NCBI GenBank assembly: GCA_934446465.1
Contig: CAKSEF010000001.1
Span: 1 to 64,000 of the forward strand
Reading direction: 5' to 3'
Length of the DNA stretch: 64,000 nucleotides
Source: an uncultured Oscillospiraceae bacterium
GTDB lineage: Bacteria; Bacillota; Clostridia; Oscillospirales; JAAYXM01
Under the pieces are notes generated by a model. The model searched no databases, was not told where the DNA came from, and worked only from the letters and a program-made list of their open reading frames with translations. This document shows, piece by piece, positions 49,393 to 58,886 of the stretch (position 1 is its first letter; each line of letters opens with the position of its first letter). A program made the position numbers and the translations under genes.

Positions 49393-52167
49393 CTATCCCT
49401 TAACGACTTGCGTGCAGCGCGGGCAAAGCTCCGGATGCTCGGGGTCTGTGCCTGCGTTTTCCGAGAATGTCCAGCAGCGCGGACACTTTACTCCTCCTGC
49501 CTTTGAAACTTTTACCTTAATGCCTTCAAGCTCATCGGCAAGCGAGTCGTCGCGCAGAATCTCAACACCCGAAACAATAAATATTTTTGCAAGCTCGTCT
49601 TTTTCGCCGTTTATGAAGTCGTACGTCTTGCCCGCGGCGGAAATGGTAACCTTTGCTTCAAGCGATTTTCCTATTTCGTGGGCCGCTCTTGCTTCTTCAA
49701 GCGAGCGGTTCACTATGTCGCGGAGCTCCTCTGTCTTTTGCCACTTCTTTTCAAGCTCATCATCAAAAAGCGAGTCGATTGCGTCCGGAATATCGTTAAG
49801 AACGACGTTTTCAAGTCTTACTCCGTCGTGATGCGGCATAGCCTTCCATATCTCATCTGCCGTAAATGCAAGAATCGGAGCAATTATGCGGACAAGTGCG
49901 TCAAGTATGCGATAGATAACCGTCTGAGCGCCGAGTCTGCTCATGCTGTCAACTCCGTCGCAATAAAGTCTGTCCTTTATTGCATCGAGATAGAAGTTTG
50001 ACATATCAACAACACAGAAATTGTGTACGGAGTGTACGACAATATGGAACTCATAATTGTCATATGCCTCGCGGCATTTCTTAACAAGCGAGTTGAGCCT
50101 TGAGAGCGCCCACCTGTCCATTTCGCAGAGTTTTTCGGACGGAACGAGCTCGTTCGGATTAAATCCGTTTAAGTTACCGAGAATATATCTCGATGTATTT
50201 CTGATTTTGAGATACGTATCGGAGAGCTGTTTGAATATAGCGTCCGAGCAGCGCATATCTGCGCGGTAGTCGGCAGATGCAGCCCAGAGTCTCAGCACAT
50301 CGGCTCCGTACTTTGAGATTATTTCTTCAGGGGCAACGCCGTTGCCGAGAGATTTGTGCATTGCACGTCCCTCGCCGTCAACCGTCCAGCCGTGTGTGAG
50401 AACCTGGCGGTACGGGGCTTTTCCGCGGAGTGCAACCGCTGTAAGGAGCGATGACTGAAACCAGCCTCTGTACTGGTCGGCGCCTTCGAGATACAGGTCT
50501 GCGGGCCAGCATTTCGGGGAATCGAGCTCCATAGAGGCTATATGCGTCGAACCTGAATCGAACCAGCCGTCGAGCGTGTCGGTTTCCTTGAAGAAATGCT
50601 TTCCTCCGCAATGCGGACAGGTGTACCCTTCCGGCATAAGCTCTGAGACATCCATTTCAAACCATGCGTTTGAACCTTTTTCTGCGAATATTTTAGAAAT
50701 TTTTGCTATTGTTTCATCGTCGCATATGGGCTTTTTGCAATCCTCGCAATAGAATACGGGTATGGGGAGTCCCCAATGACGCTGACGGGAAATGCACCAA
50801 TCCGCACGCTCGCGCACCATCGACACGATTCTGTCGTATCCCCATTCGGGGAGCCAGCTTACGTCTCCGCACGCCTTAACCGTCTCGTCTTTAAACGCAT
50901 CTACCGAGCAGAACCACTGGTCTGTCGCTCTGAAAATAATCGGGCCTTTACATCTCCAGCAATGAGGATAGCTATGCACTATCTCCTCTGATGCAAACAG
51001 GGTGCCCGACTCCTTCATATCGGCGAGAATTACGGGGTTTGACTCTTCGGTCTTCATACCCTCGTATTTTCCCGCATAAGCCGTATGGCGTCCGCGGTCA
51101 TCTACCGGAACTACCATTTCCATGCCGTAGCGGCGGCACGTCTGATAGTCGTCCGCACCAAATCCCGGAGCGGTATGAACACAGCCTGTTCCCGAATCCA
51201 TGGTTACATAGTCTGCAAGAACGAGTCTTGACGTTTTATCGAGGAACGGATGCGATGCGAGCATATTTTCAAAAAACTCGCCGTTATGGCGTTCGATTAT
51301 CTCATAGTCCTCAATTCCGCCGACCTTCATTGTCTTTGCAAGGAGCGCCTCGGCGACTATGTAGGTTTCGCCGTTGGAGGCTTTTGCAAGGACATAGCTT
51401 TCTGACGGATTAAGTGCGATGGCGAGGTTTCCGGGGAGCGTCCATATCGTCGTTGTCCAGATGACGAAGAAAAGTTTATCGTGGTCTACGTTCGGAAGCT
51501 TGCCCAAATCGTCGTTCATCTTAAACTTTACGTAGACGGTTGTGCACGGGTCGTCCCGGTACTCGATTTCGGCTTCTGCGAGAGCTGTTTCGTCCTTCGA
51601 GCACCAATATACGGGCTTAAGCCCCTTATAGATGTAGCCTTTTTTATACATCTGCCCGAAGATTTTCACTTCCTCGGCTTCAAACTTCGGAGCCATTGTG
51701 AGATAAGGCCTGTCCCAATCGCCGATTACGCCGAGGCGTTTGAACTGCTCACGCTGAATATTTACGAAATTTTCGGCAAATTCACGGCAGGCACTGCGGA
51801 ACTCAGGGATAGACATGTGCTTGCGGTCGAGCTTATTTTTCTTAATGATTGCGGACTCAATCGGCATTCCGTGGTTATCCCATCCCGGTGTATACGGTGC
51901 CTTAAATCCCGACATATTTTTATATCTGATTATAAAGTCCTTGAGGCACTTATTCATGGCAGTGCCCATGTGTATGCTTCCGTTTGAGAACGGAGGCCCG
52001 TCATGGAGAACAAACTGCGGTCTTCCTTCGTTTTTCTCCATCAGCTTTTCATATGTACTATTTTCATACCATGATGCGAGCATATCCGGCTCGCGCTTCG
52101 GAAGTCCCGCTCTCATCGGAAATTCCGTTTTCGGTAAATTTATCGTGCTGTTATAATCCTGCGCCAT
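49393..52167 (-). CDS. ileS: isoleucyl-tRNA synthetase
   Basis: A 924-aa class I synthetase. The first signature reads HMGTAMNK in GSIHMGTAMN near residue 68, where HIGH is expected. The second signature is MHKSLGN in GRAMHKSLGN near 604 instead of KMSKS. The CP1 editing domain (about 190-390) and the anticodon-binding domain are present, and the C-terminal zinc finger has CPRCW and CPRC pairs. It charges tRNA-Ile. GGGAG lies 9 bases before ATG. Only 24 bases separate it from divIVA, too few for a T-box. Confidence 0.96.
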   Translation of the reverse strand: MAQDYNSTINLPKTEFPMRAGLPKREPDMLASWYENSTYEKLMEKNEGRPQFVLHDGPPFSNGSIHMGTAMNKCLKDFIIRYKNMSGFKAPYTPGWDNHGMPIESAIIKKNKLDRKHMSIPEFRSACREFAENFVNIQREQFKRLGVIGDWDRPYLTMAPKFEAEEVKIFGQMYKKGYIYKGLKPVYWCSKDETALAEAEIEYRDDPCTTVYVKFKMNDDLGKLPNVDHDKLFFVIWTTTIWTLPGNLAIALNPSESYVLAKASNGETYIVAEALLAKTMKVGGIEDYEIIERHNGEFFENMLASHPFLDKTSRLVLADYVTMDSGTGCVHTAPGFGADDYQTCRRYGMEMVVPVDDRGRHTAYAGKYEGMKTEESNPVILADMKESGTLFASEEIVHSYPHCWRCKGPIIFRATDQWFCSVDAFKDETVKACGDVSWLPEWGYDRIVSMVRERADWCISRQRHWGLPIPVFYCEDCKKPICDDETIAKISKIFAEKGSNAWFEMDVSELMPEGYTCPHCGGKHFFKETDTLDGWFDSGSTHIASMELDSPKCWPADLYLEGADQYRGWFQSSLLTAVALRGKAPYRQVLTHGWTVDGEGRAMHKSLGNGVAPEEIISKYGADVLRLWAASADYRADMRCSDAIFKQLSDTYLKIRNTSRYILGNLNGFNPNELVPSEKLCEMDRWALSRLNSLVKKCREAYDNYEFHIVVHSVHNFCVVDMSNFYLDAIKDRLYCDGVDSMSRLGAQTVIYRILDALVRIIAPILAFTADEIWKAMPHHDGVRLENVVLNDIPDAIDSLFDDELEKKWQKTEELRDIVNRSLEEARAAHEIGKSLEAKVTISAAGKTYDFINGEKDELAKIFIVSGVEILRDDSLADELEGIKVKVSKAGGVKCPRCWTFSENAGTDPEHPELCPRCTQVVKG

Positions 52168-52191
52168 TTAACTGATTCTCCCTTAGGCTGT

Positions 52192-52953
52192 TTATTTATC
52201 GTTTGATATATCGTAATCACGACCGAATTTGAGCTCGGTGAACTCGACTCTGCGGTGCTTTTTCGGCTTTTCCGCTTCGCGTTCGAGAGCTTCCATTTCT
52301 TCTTCCGTGGGTATTTCATTCTGAATAAGGCCGATATCTTTCGTATCGCCCATATCGTCGGCCGTTTCCTGCGGTTCTTCCTTTGCCGGTTCTTCAGCTG
52401 CCGCACTCTCTTCCTGTGCAACCTTTTCCTCGAGGGACTTTGCTATTTCGTCAAGCGTGTCGGACATATCAGCATTTTCCTCCGCCGCAGCTTCCTCGGG
52501 TGCGGTTTCCTCGGCAAGCTTTGAAAGTTTTTCCCTTCCCTCATCGTAAAGGGCTGCAATTTTTGCCATAAATGCAGATGTCTGCGACTTTGCCTCTCTT
52601 AATTTCTTTTCTTCGTTTTCAACCTGCAGTGTAAGCTCTGCCGCGCGTTTTTTTGCTTCTCCGCTTGCGTTTGCTATCATGTCGGCACATTTCTTTTCCG
52701 CTTCGGCCACCATTTCATTGGCCATGTTTTGTGCCGTTATAAGAGCCTTGCGCATTGCCTCGTCAACGCTTCTGTATTCCTCAACCGTGTCTGCAAGAAG
52801 CTTCAGCTTCTTTTTCAGCATGGTATTTTCCTTGAAAAGCTCTGTATAATCATTGGCGACATTTTTGAAAAACTTATCGACCTCGACCATATCATAGCCG
52901 CCGAAAACGGCCTTATCAAAGCTTATATCCTTAAGCTCGTTAGGAGTGTACAT
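52192..52953 (-). CDS. divIVA: DivIVA domain cell-division/polarity protein
   Basis: A 253-aa protein with the N-terminal DivIVA membrane-targeting region (FDKAVFGGYDMVEVDKFFKN at 13-32) and a long coiled coil to about 150. The rest is acidic and Glu/Ala-rich, ending with a basic KKHRRVEF stretch. It marks poles or septa and recruits other division proteins. GAGGG lies about 6 bases before ATG. Position after yggT and before ileS is standard for Firmicutes. Confidence 0.93.
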   Translation of the reverse strand: MYTPNELKDISFDKAVFGGYDMVEVDKFFKNVANDYTELFKENTMLKKKLKLLADTVEEYRSVDEAMRKALITAQNMANEMVAEAEKKCADMIANASGEAKKRAAELTLQVENEEKKLREAKSQTSAFMAKIAALYDEGREKLSKLAEETAPEEAAAEENADMSDTLDEIAKSLEEKVAQEESAAAEEPAKEEPQETADDMGDTKDIGLIQNEIPTEEEMEALEREAEKPKKHRRVEFTELKFGRDYDISNDK

Positions 52954-52971
52954 ATCTTTTCCCTCTTCTCT

Positions 52972-53238
52972 TTATAAATAGAAAATTATCGTGCGTATTA
53001 CATCTATAAGAAGAAACGCAACAAGCACCGACATATCAATCGGGAAGCTCTGCAGCGCGGGAATCTTCCACAAAAGCTTCCTGATAGGAGAAAGGATAGG
53101 TTCTGTCAACATGCAGAGCATATCCATAAACGTTCCTCCGAGCATCGGAAACCACGAAAGAATTGCGCGGGCGACGAGCACAAGCTCATATACCCGCAGA
53201 ATCCCGAGCAGAATTGTCTGTAAAATTCTGATTATCAT
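52972..53238 (-). CDS. YggT family membrane protein
   Basis: An 88-aa protein with two membrane helices and the YggT signature (VARAILSWFPMLGG near 23; EPILSPIRKLLWKIPALQ near 46). Role unknown, associated with division and osmotic tolerance. GAGG is 8 bases before ATG at 53238, excluding a longer frame to 53280. Confidence 0.92.
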   Translation of the reverse strand: MIIRILQTILLGILRVYELVLVARAILSWFPMLGGTFMDMLCMLTEPILSPIRKLLWKIPALQSFPIDMSVLVAFLLIDVIRTIIFYL

Positions 53239-53287
53239 CAAATATTCCTCGACTCTTTTCCTGCCTTCGAGCAGGCGCACTTATTCC

Positions 53288-53722
53288 TTAGAAATAGAGA
53301 CCGTTATTTTCAAGTTCGTCGATGAGGTCGCCCTTTAAATCAACATTATAGGGTGTAATGATATAGGTGTTATTTGCGACGCGCTTAATCTGACCGTCAT
53401 TCGTGTATGCGACTCCGCTCAGGAAATCGAGGATTCGGCGGGCTGCATCCTTGTTTGTCGATTCGAGATTTAAAACGACCGTTCTCTTTTCCTTGAGGTG
53501 GTCCGCAATCTCGGTTGCGTTCTCGTATCTTTCCGGTTTTACGAGAACTACCTGAAGCTGTGTCGTTGTGTGGATATTGACAACGCGGTTATCCCGGCGT
53601 GATGCGGAATAAGACACTTCTCTCTTCTTATCTCCGTCGTCGCCCGTGCCGAAGCCCTCAAACTCTTCTTCGTCGTCTTCTTCTACCTTTGCCCATTCCT
53701 TAAACTTTTCCATGAAACCCAT
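53288..53722 (-). CDS. sepF: cell division protein SepF
   Basis: A 144-aa FtsZ-binding protein. It starts with the amphipathic membrane helix MGFMEKFKEWAKVEED, has an acidic linker, and the SepF core (TQLQVVLVKPERYENATEIA near 55; VVLNLESTNKDAARRILDFL near 82), ending with IITPYNV. It bends or anchors FtsZ filaments. AGGAGG lies 9 bases before ATG. Confidence 0.95.
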   Translation of the reverse strand: MGFMEKFKEWAKVEEDDEEEFEGFGTGDDGDKKREVSYSASRRDNRVVNIHTTTQLQVVLVKPERYENATEIADHLKEKRTVVLNLESTNKDAARRILDFLSGVAYTNDGQIKRVANNTYIITPYNVDLKGDLIDELENNGLYF

Positions 53723-53745
53723 AATTCTATTCCTCCTGAAAAATA

Positions 53746-54444
53746 TTATGCGTAATGGCGTGCACCGAATATTCCTGTTCCTATTCTGACCATATTGGCG
53801 CCGCAAAGAATTGCCGTTTTGTAGTCCCCGCTCATACCCATCGACAGGAACTCCATACTAATATTATCGTATTTTTTTGCTCCAATGTCAACAAATAATT
53901 GTTTCATTTTAAGAAAAAAGCTCTTTTGTGTGTCAACATCTTCCGAAATGGGCGGAATTGTCATAAGTCCGCGGACACGTATTCCCGGCAACCGCGACGA
54001 AAAGTCCGCAAGATTCAGCACCGAATCTATATCCGCTCCGCTCTTGCTTTCTTCGCCGCCTATGTTTACTTCAAGCAGAATATCCTGAACAATTCCCTGT
54101 TTTTCCGCGCATTTTGAAATCTCGTGCGCAAGCTTTTCCGAGTTTACCGATTGAATTAAGCTGACTTTGCCGACGATATATTTTACCTTATTTGTCTGGA
54201 GTGTTCCGATAAAGTGCAGAGGACATCCCTCATACGCACCCTGCTCGTATTTCTCCATAAGCTCCTGAACGCGGTTTTCGCCGCAGACGTCTGCTCCGGC
54301 TTCTATCGCCTGACGCACACGCCCGGCGTCATTCATCTTTGTTGCCGCCACAAGTGTTATATCCTTTCCGCTGCGCCCTGTCTGCCTTGCCGCGACTTCT
54401 ATTTCCGCACGTATGTGTGCTATGTTTTCCGCAATGCTGTTCAC
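53746..54444 (-). CDS. YggS family pyridoxal-phosphate homeostasis protein
   Basis: A 232-aa PLP-binding protein of the YggS/YlmE/PROSC family. The cofactor lysine is in LVAATKMNDAG near 35, GENRVQELMEKY near 56, FIGTLQTNKVKYI near 78, and LSMGMSGDYKTAI near 202 binds the phosphate. It controls free PLP and has no known catalysis. Start is GTG, with GGGGTGA 6 bases upstream. Confidence 0.93.
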   Translation of the reverse strand: MNSIAENIAHIRAEIEVAARQTGRSGKDITLVAATKMNDAGRVRQAIEAGADVCGENRVQELMEKYEQGAYEGCPLHFIGTLQTNKVKYIVGKVSLIQSVNSEKLAHEISKCAEKQGIVQDILLEVNIGGEESKSGADIDSVLNLADFSSRLPGIRVRGLMTIPPISEDVDTQKSFFLKMKQLFVDIGAKKYDNISMEFLSMGMSGDYKTAILCGANMVRIGTGIFGARHYA

Positions 54445-54458
54445 AATTCTTCACCCCG

Positions 54459-55679
54459 CTACTTGATTATCTTTTTATTTTTCAATTCCTTGCCCGAGAC
54501 TACTATCTCGTCGTAGAGCAAAAGGGATTTTGTATCAGCCGTATCATAAGCCGCCACATAGTAGCTGTCTTTTTCAAAAATTATTTTTATCGGCTTAAAT
54601 TTTATCTGCGACTCTATGAGGCAGTTTACGCCGTTTTGCCCGTCTTCATTCACGCGCAATGCCCGGCGCGGTACTTTGAGTCCGGAATAGGTGGTTATAA
54701 CAGCCTCGGCACTCACCTTTCTTGCCCTTGTGAAGTTTCCTATATGAGTATTGCACGAGAATACAATAAGACATTTTCCGTTTTCGGGTTCTGATATGCG
54801 TATTACCTTTCCCTCCGCCGACGGAAGGGACTTGTCCGAAAATTTGAGCTTCATAACTGACTTAAGCGAGAAGCGTGAAGCGTCATTTTCACTAACCACG
54901 GCAGCAAAATACCACTTATTGCTCGTAATAAGCTTTCCGACGGCTCCGCTTTCCGGCTCCGCATAGTTTTTCAGCATCTCCTCAAACTCGGACGGTTTAA
55001 TGCTGTTTATCAGGTTTGAGTTAAGGATTTTCTCATAGCCGTCCGTAGTGTTCGAGAAATATCCCGTTCGCGGTGCGGTTATGCGTTTTTTTATCGCCCC
55101 TGCGTTTCCGAGCGCCGTCCTTTCCTTCTTAAGCTCGTCTATAACGGTCAGAAGCTCGCTTTTGTCGCGATAAACATATTCGCGCAGAAGCGTTTCCGCT
55201 TTCAGGTTTTCCGTCGCCGACGATATCCCGTCAAGCATCCCGTCCTGTTCCGCCGAAACAATCTTCATTGCGTATTCAAAAATCTGCTCATTTATACTGT
55301 TTATGTCATATGTTTCCGCGCTTTGTGAATAAAGCGCCGTTATACTCTTTATTTCGCGGTCAAGCTCGGACGCCTTGTGGCTTTTTTCCGCAGCCGACTC
55401 ATCCGCATAGACAACGGCAACGGTGCTCCCGTTCGCCGTGCGTTCTCCTTCATACATACTCATTTCGAGAACGCCCGAGCCCGAATACCCCGCAATAATA
55501 CTTTCGTCCCGCACAACGCATCCGTCAAGCGGGACGGAATCGTCTACCTCAGTATACACCGCGCTCACAGTCCTTACCGGGTTATAAACCGCGCGGTATA
55601 CCTGATAGCCTATGTACCCGCACAGCAAAAGCCCCAGCACAAATGTTATTATTTTTGATACAGCTCCGTTATTTTTCAT
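54459..55679 (-). CDS. HlyD-like membrane-fusion protein in the division cluster
   Basis: A 406-aa protein with one N-terminal membrane helix (IITFVLGLLLCGYIGYQVY, about 9-27). The first part resembles a lipoyl/HlyD segment (VDDSVPLDGCVVRDES; GVLEMSMYEGERTANGSTVAVVY near 65), then a helical hairpin to about 200 and a beta-rich C-terminal half (RTGYFSNTTDGYE). The usual ABC or RND partner genes are absent; the neighbours are hfq and division genes. ATG at 55679 has no clear ribosome site. Confidence 0.8.
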   Translation of the reverse strand: MKNNGAVSKIITFVLGLLLCGYIGYQVYRAVYNPVRTVSAVYTEVDDSVPLDGCVVRDESIIAGYSGSGVLEMSMYEGERTANGSTVAVVYADESAAEKSHKASELDREIKSITALYSQSAETYDINSINEQIFEYAMKIVSAEQDGMLDGISSATENLKAETLLREYVYRDKSELLTVIDELKKERTALGNAGAIKKRITAPRTGYFSNTTDGYEKILNSNLINSIKPSEFEEMLKNYAEPESGAVGKLITSNKWYFAAVVSENDASRFSLKSVMKLKFSDKSLPSAEGKVIRISEPENGKCLIVFSCNTHIGNFTRARKVSAEAVITTYSGLKVPRRALRVNEDGQNGVNCLIESQIKFKPIKIIFEKDSYYVAAYDTADTKSLLLYDEIVVSGKELKNKKIIK

Positions 55680-55705
55680 CACAGCGCGGGTAAGCTACGG
55701 CAGCT

Positions 55706-55972
55706 TTACACTTCTGCTCCGCACATCTCCCGCTCTCCCTCCTCACAGGCAGAGTCGAAAAAGCGAAGCGCTTGAGACGGTATGATTGTCGAAATTGCGT
55801 GCTTATAGATGAGCTGCTGACGTGAATCGCTCATAAGCACAACCGTAAAGCAATCAAACCCTGCCACGGTGCCCTTCAGTTGAAAGCCGTTTGTCAGAAA
55901 CACCGTTACGGTTACTCCCTCGCGCCTTGCCTTATTCAAAAATAGGTCTTGTAATCCTGCGGTTTTTGTCAT
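55706..55972 (-). CDS. hfq: RNA chaperone Hfq
   Basis: An 88-aa Sm-like protein. The Sm1 motif ([20 protein letters not shown] near 10) and Sm2 motif ([12 protein letters not shown] near 56) are present, with the GFDCFTVVL loop; the tail is short and acidic with two cysteines ([15 protein letters not shown]). It aids base pairing of small RNAs with mRNAs. The site AGAGTGA before ATG is weak. It follows miaA, as in many bacteria. Confidence 0.95.
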   Translation of the reverse strand: MTKTAGLQDLFLNKARREGVTVTVFLTNGFQLKGTVAGFDCFTVVLMSDSRQQLIYKHAISTIIPSQALRFFDSACEEGEREMCGAEV

Positions 55973-56007
55973 AAAAAATCACTCTTTCTCTATATAATTT
56001 TTTATGA

Positions 56008-56949
56008 TTATATACCGCTTTCATGCGCAAAATTTATCGAACTTTGAATTATCTCGGAAAAATTATCCGCCTTGCTTACATCAATCCAAAATATATTTTT
56101 ATTTCTGTGAAACCACGTCATTTGGCGTTTTGCATACCGTCTCGTGGCCTGCTTTACCGCTTCTTTTGCGTCTTTCTCGCTGCCGTTTCCGCGTATATAA
56201 TCGACAAGCTCCTTATAGCCGATTGCCTGCATGGCCGTCGAATCCTCGGAAACTCCGCTTTCAAGCAGTCCGCGCACTTCCGCTTCAAGTCCGTCTTCAA
56301 ACATCTTATCCACGCGGAGATTTATTCTTTCGTACAGTTCCTCCCTTTTCGAAAAACACAGTCCTATGAATACCGCATTGAATTTATCGGGTGTTTTCCG
56401 CGTCTCGGAGTCGTGCTCGCTTATCGTTTTACCGCTTATCTTATACACTTCCAGCGCACGGATTACGCGCTTTACGTTGTTTGGGTGAATTTCTTCGGCG
56501 CGGTGAGCGTCCACCTCTTTCAGCATATTGTGGAGTCCTTCCGCACCTATGCTCTCATACAGCTTCAAGAGACTTTCTCTGTATTTCGAATCCTCCGGTG
56601 ATTTTGCAAACTCTGTACCGCGGATGAGATTGTCCATGTACATACCCGTACCGCCCGCGACTATCGGAACCTTTGACCTTGCAAGGATATCCTCGCACAC
56701 TTCCGACGCCTCCGCGACATATCTGCCTACTGAGTAATTTTCCCACGGTTCGGCAATGTCAATCATGTGATGCGGGATTCCCATGCGTTCCTCTTTCGTC
56801 GGTTTTGCCGTGCCGATATCCATGCGCTTGTATATCTGCATTGAATCTGCCGACACTACCTCACCCGAAAGCTCTTGTGCAAGCGATACTGCGAGACGTG
56901 TCTTTCCCGATGCCGTAGGCCCTGCTATGCACACAATTTTGTTCTGCAT
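56008..56949 (-). CDS. miaA: tRNA dimethylallyltransferase
   Basis: A 313-aa enzyme attaching dimethylallyl to A37 of tRNAs reading U-starting codons. P-loop IAGPTASGKTRLAVSLA at 8-24, SADSMQIYKRMDIGTAKP near 35-52, IVAGGTGMYMDNLI near 100, and the C-terminal QATRRYAKRQMTWFHRN near 287. ATG at 56949 lies 4 bases after the mutL stop. It acts before MiaB, encoded three genes upstream. Confidence 0.95.
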   Translation of the reverse strand: MQNKIVCIAGPTASGKTRLAVSLAQELSGEVVSADSMQIYKRMDIGTAKPTKEERMGIPHHMIDIAEPWENYSVGRYVAEASEVCEDILARSKVPIVAGGTGMYMDNLIRGTEFAKSPEDSKYRESLLKLYESIGAEGLHNMLKEVDAHRAEEIHPNNVKRVIRALEVYKISGKTISEHDSETRKTPDKFNAVFIGLCFSKREELYERINLRVDKMFEDGLEAEVRGLLESGVSEDSTAMQAIGYKELVDYIRGNGSEKDAKEAVKQATRRYAKRQMTWFHRNKNIFWIDVSKADNFSEIIQSSINFAHESGI

Positions 56950-56953
56950 ACAA

Positions 56954-58870
56954 CTAAACCTGCCGTTTAAACTTTCTTTCAAGCTCATTTTTCCCAAACA
57001 CCGCGATTATTGGGCGTCCGTGCGGACAATAGCGGATGCCGTCATCCTCTATAACACGGTCGAGAAGTTTTCTTAGTTCCTCCTCGCTGTTTTTCTGCCC
57101 GGCCTTTATTGCAGCCTTGCACGCAACGGAATACATAATTTCATCGAGCTTTTCCGGAGTTCTTGCCCTTTCGCCGTTTTTGAGCATCTCGCCTATTTTT
57201 TCGAGCACGCTTTCCGAGTCGTTTGCCTCAATGCCGTCAGGCACGGCAGAAACCGCCACGCTCCCGTCTCCGAAATCGCTGATTTCAAACCCGAGTTTTT
57301 CAACCTCGTCAATGTTGTCGAGAAGCGCACAGGCAATAGTCTTATCGAGGTCGATTACCTCCGGCGACAGGAGCATCTGCGTCTGCATCTTTCCGTAATT
57401 CGCCTTCAGTTTTTCAAAATTTATTCGTTCGTGTGCGGCGTGCTTATCTATCATTATTATCTCATCATTGTATTCGGCTATTATATATGTGTTCATTGCT
57501 TCGCCGATATACCGTGCCTTTTTTCTCTCCGTAATCGGGGGATTCTCGGGCGTCGGCATCGGCTTTTGAATTTCTTTTTTCGGAACAGCGGGCTCTGTTT
57601 TCTCCGTTACCTGTTCAGATGCGTGAATTTCGCATTTTGCGCTCGGGGCGAAATCTGCCGAAAACTTAAACCGCTGTTTCTTCATTTCTTCATACGAGTG
57701 CGGTATGCTGCGGGTATATTCCACGGTCTGCACACGATTTTCAGTCTTCGGGGGTGCTTCCTCCGATTTTAAAAACGGTTTTATTTCAGGTTTTCTTTCC
57801 TCTGTGAAAATCTTTTGCTGATTTTGAGTTACGTTATCTATCGGAGCCGTTTGTACCTCCTGTGTTTTAAACGTCTCACGCGCGTCAGAATCAAGAGCAG
57901 ACTTAACTCCGAAATACACTATATCGAAAACATCGCGTTCGCGGGCAAATTTTACTTCCGTCTTAGCGGGATGTACGTTTACGTCCACAAGATCCTCAGG
58001 CATGGTTATCGACAGAACACACGTAGGAAATTTTCCTTTCATGATGCGTTCTTTATAAGCCGTTTCGAGAGCTACGGCGAGCATACGCGATTTTACGGGG
58101 CGGCCGTTAATGAAGAAGAACTGCATTGAACGGTTACCGCGCGTTGCAGTCGGAACACATGCAAACCCGCAAATGCTCATTCCGTGTTCTTCTGTTTTAA
58201 CTTCTTTCATATTCAACGCGAAATCGCGCCCGAAAAGCGCGTAAATACACGATTTGAGAGTTCCGTCCCCGGGAGTGTGCAGAACGTCTTTTCCGTCCTT
58301 TATCATTTTTACCGAAACTTCGGGATGCGACAATGCGGCAGACTTAACCGCGTTTTCAACCGCTCCCGCCTCTGTTGCGTCTTTTCTCAAAAACCGCATT
58401 CTGGCAGGTGTATTATAAAACAGTTCCCGAACTATTATTGTTGTTCCGTCGGGACATCCCGATTCGCTCTCACGGATTATTTGCCCCGCCTCTACTCTGA
58501 GCGCCGTTCCTATCTCGCCGCCGCGCGGTTTTGTTATAAGGTCTATTTTTGATACGGAGGAAATAGCCGCAAGCGCCTCGCCTCGGAATCCGAGTGTTTT
58601 GATTCCCACAAGGTCTCCGGCGTTTGAAATCTTGCTTGTTGCATGGCGGAGAAAAGCCGTTTTTGCATCGTCATTCTCCATACCGCAGCCGTCGTCCGTT
58701 ACGCGCAGATATGTAATACCGCCGTTCTGGATTTCCACTGTTACGGATGATGCGCCCGCATCTATTGCATTTTCAACAAGTTCCTTTGCGGCTGATGCGG
58801 GATTTTCCACAACTTCACCCGCCGCAATCATGTTTGCGACTTGTTTATCAAGCACATTTATTCGGCCCAT
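56954..58870 (-). CDS. mutL: DNA mismatch repair protein MutL
   Basis: A 638-aa GHKL ATPase. N-terminal motifs: ELVENAIDAGASSV near 30, TDDGCGMENDDAKTAFLRHATSK near 58-80, and GFRGEALAAISSVS near 95. A variable linker (about 330-440) leads to the C-terminal dimer domain, which carries DKHAAHERINFE near 475, part of the endonuclease site found in organisms lacking MutH. AAAGGAGG precedes ATG. Works with MutS, encoded 16 bases upstream. Confidence 0.96.
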   Translation of the reverse strand: MGRINVLDKQVANMIAAGEVVENPASAAKELVENAIDAGASSVTVEIQNGGITYLRVTDDGCGMENDDAKTAFLRHATSKISNAGDLVGIKTLGFRGEALAAISSVSKIDLITKPRGGEIGTALRVEAGQIIRESESGCPDGTTIIVRELFYNTPARMRFLRKDATEAGAVENAVKSAALSHPEVSVKMIKDGKDVLHTPGDGTLKSCIYALFGRDFALNMKEVKTEEHGMSICGFACVPTATRGNRSMQFFFINGRPVKSRMLAVALETAYKERIMKGKFPTCVLSITMPEDLVDVNVHPAKTEVKFARERDVFDIVYFGVKSALDSDARETFKTQEVQTAPIDNVTQNQQKIFTEERKPEIKPFLKSEEAPPKTENRVQTVEYTRSIPHSYEEMKKQRFKFSADFAPSAKCEIHASEQVTEKTEPAVPKKEIQKPMPTPENPPITERKKARYIGEAMNTYIIAEYNDEIIMIDKHAAHERINFEKLKANYGKMQTQMLLSPEVIDLDKTIACALLDNIDEVEKLGFEISDFGDGSVAVSAVPDGIEANDSESVLEKIGEMLKNGERARTPEKLDEIMYSVACKAAIKAGQKNSEEELRKLLDRVIEDDGIRYCPHGRPIIAVFGKNELERKFKRQV

Positions 58871-58886
58871 TTTTCTCCTCCTTTAA

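Noticed and set aside
52168..52191. T-box leader of ileS
   Set aside because: Only 24 bases separate divIVA and ileS; no specifier or antiterminator can fit.
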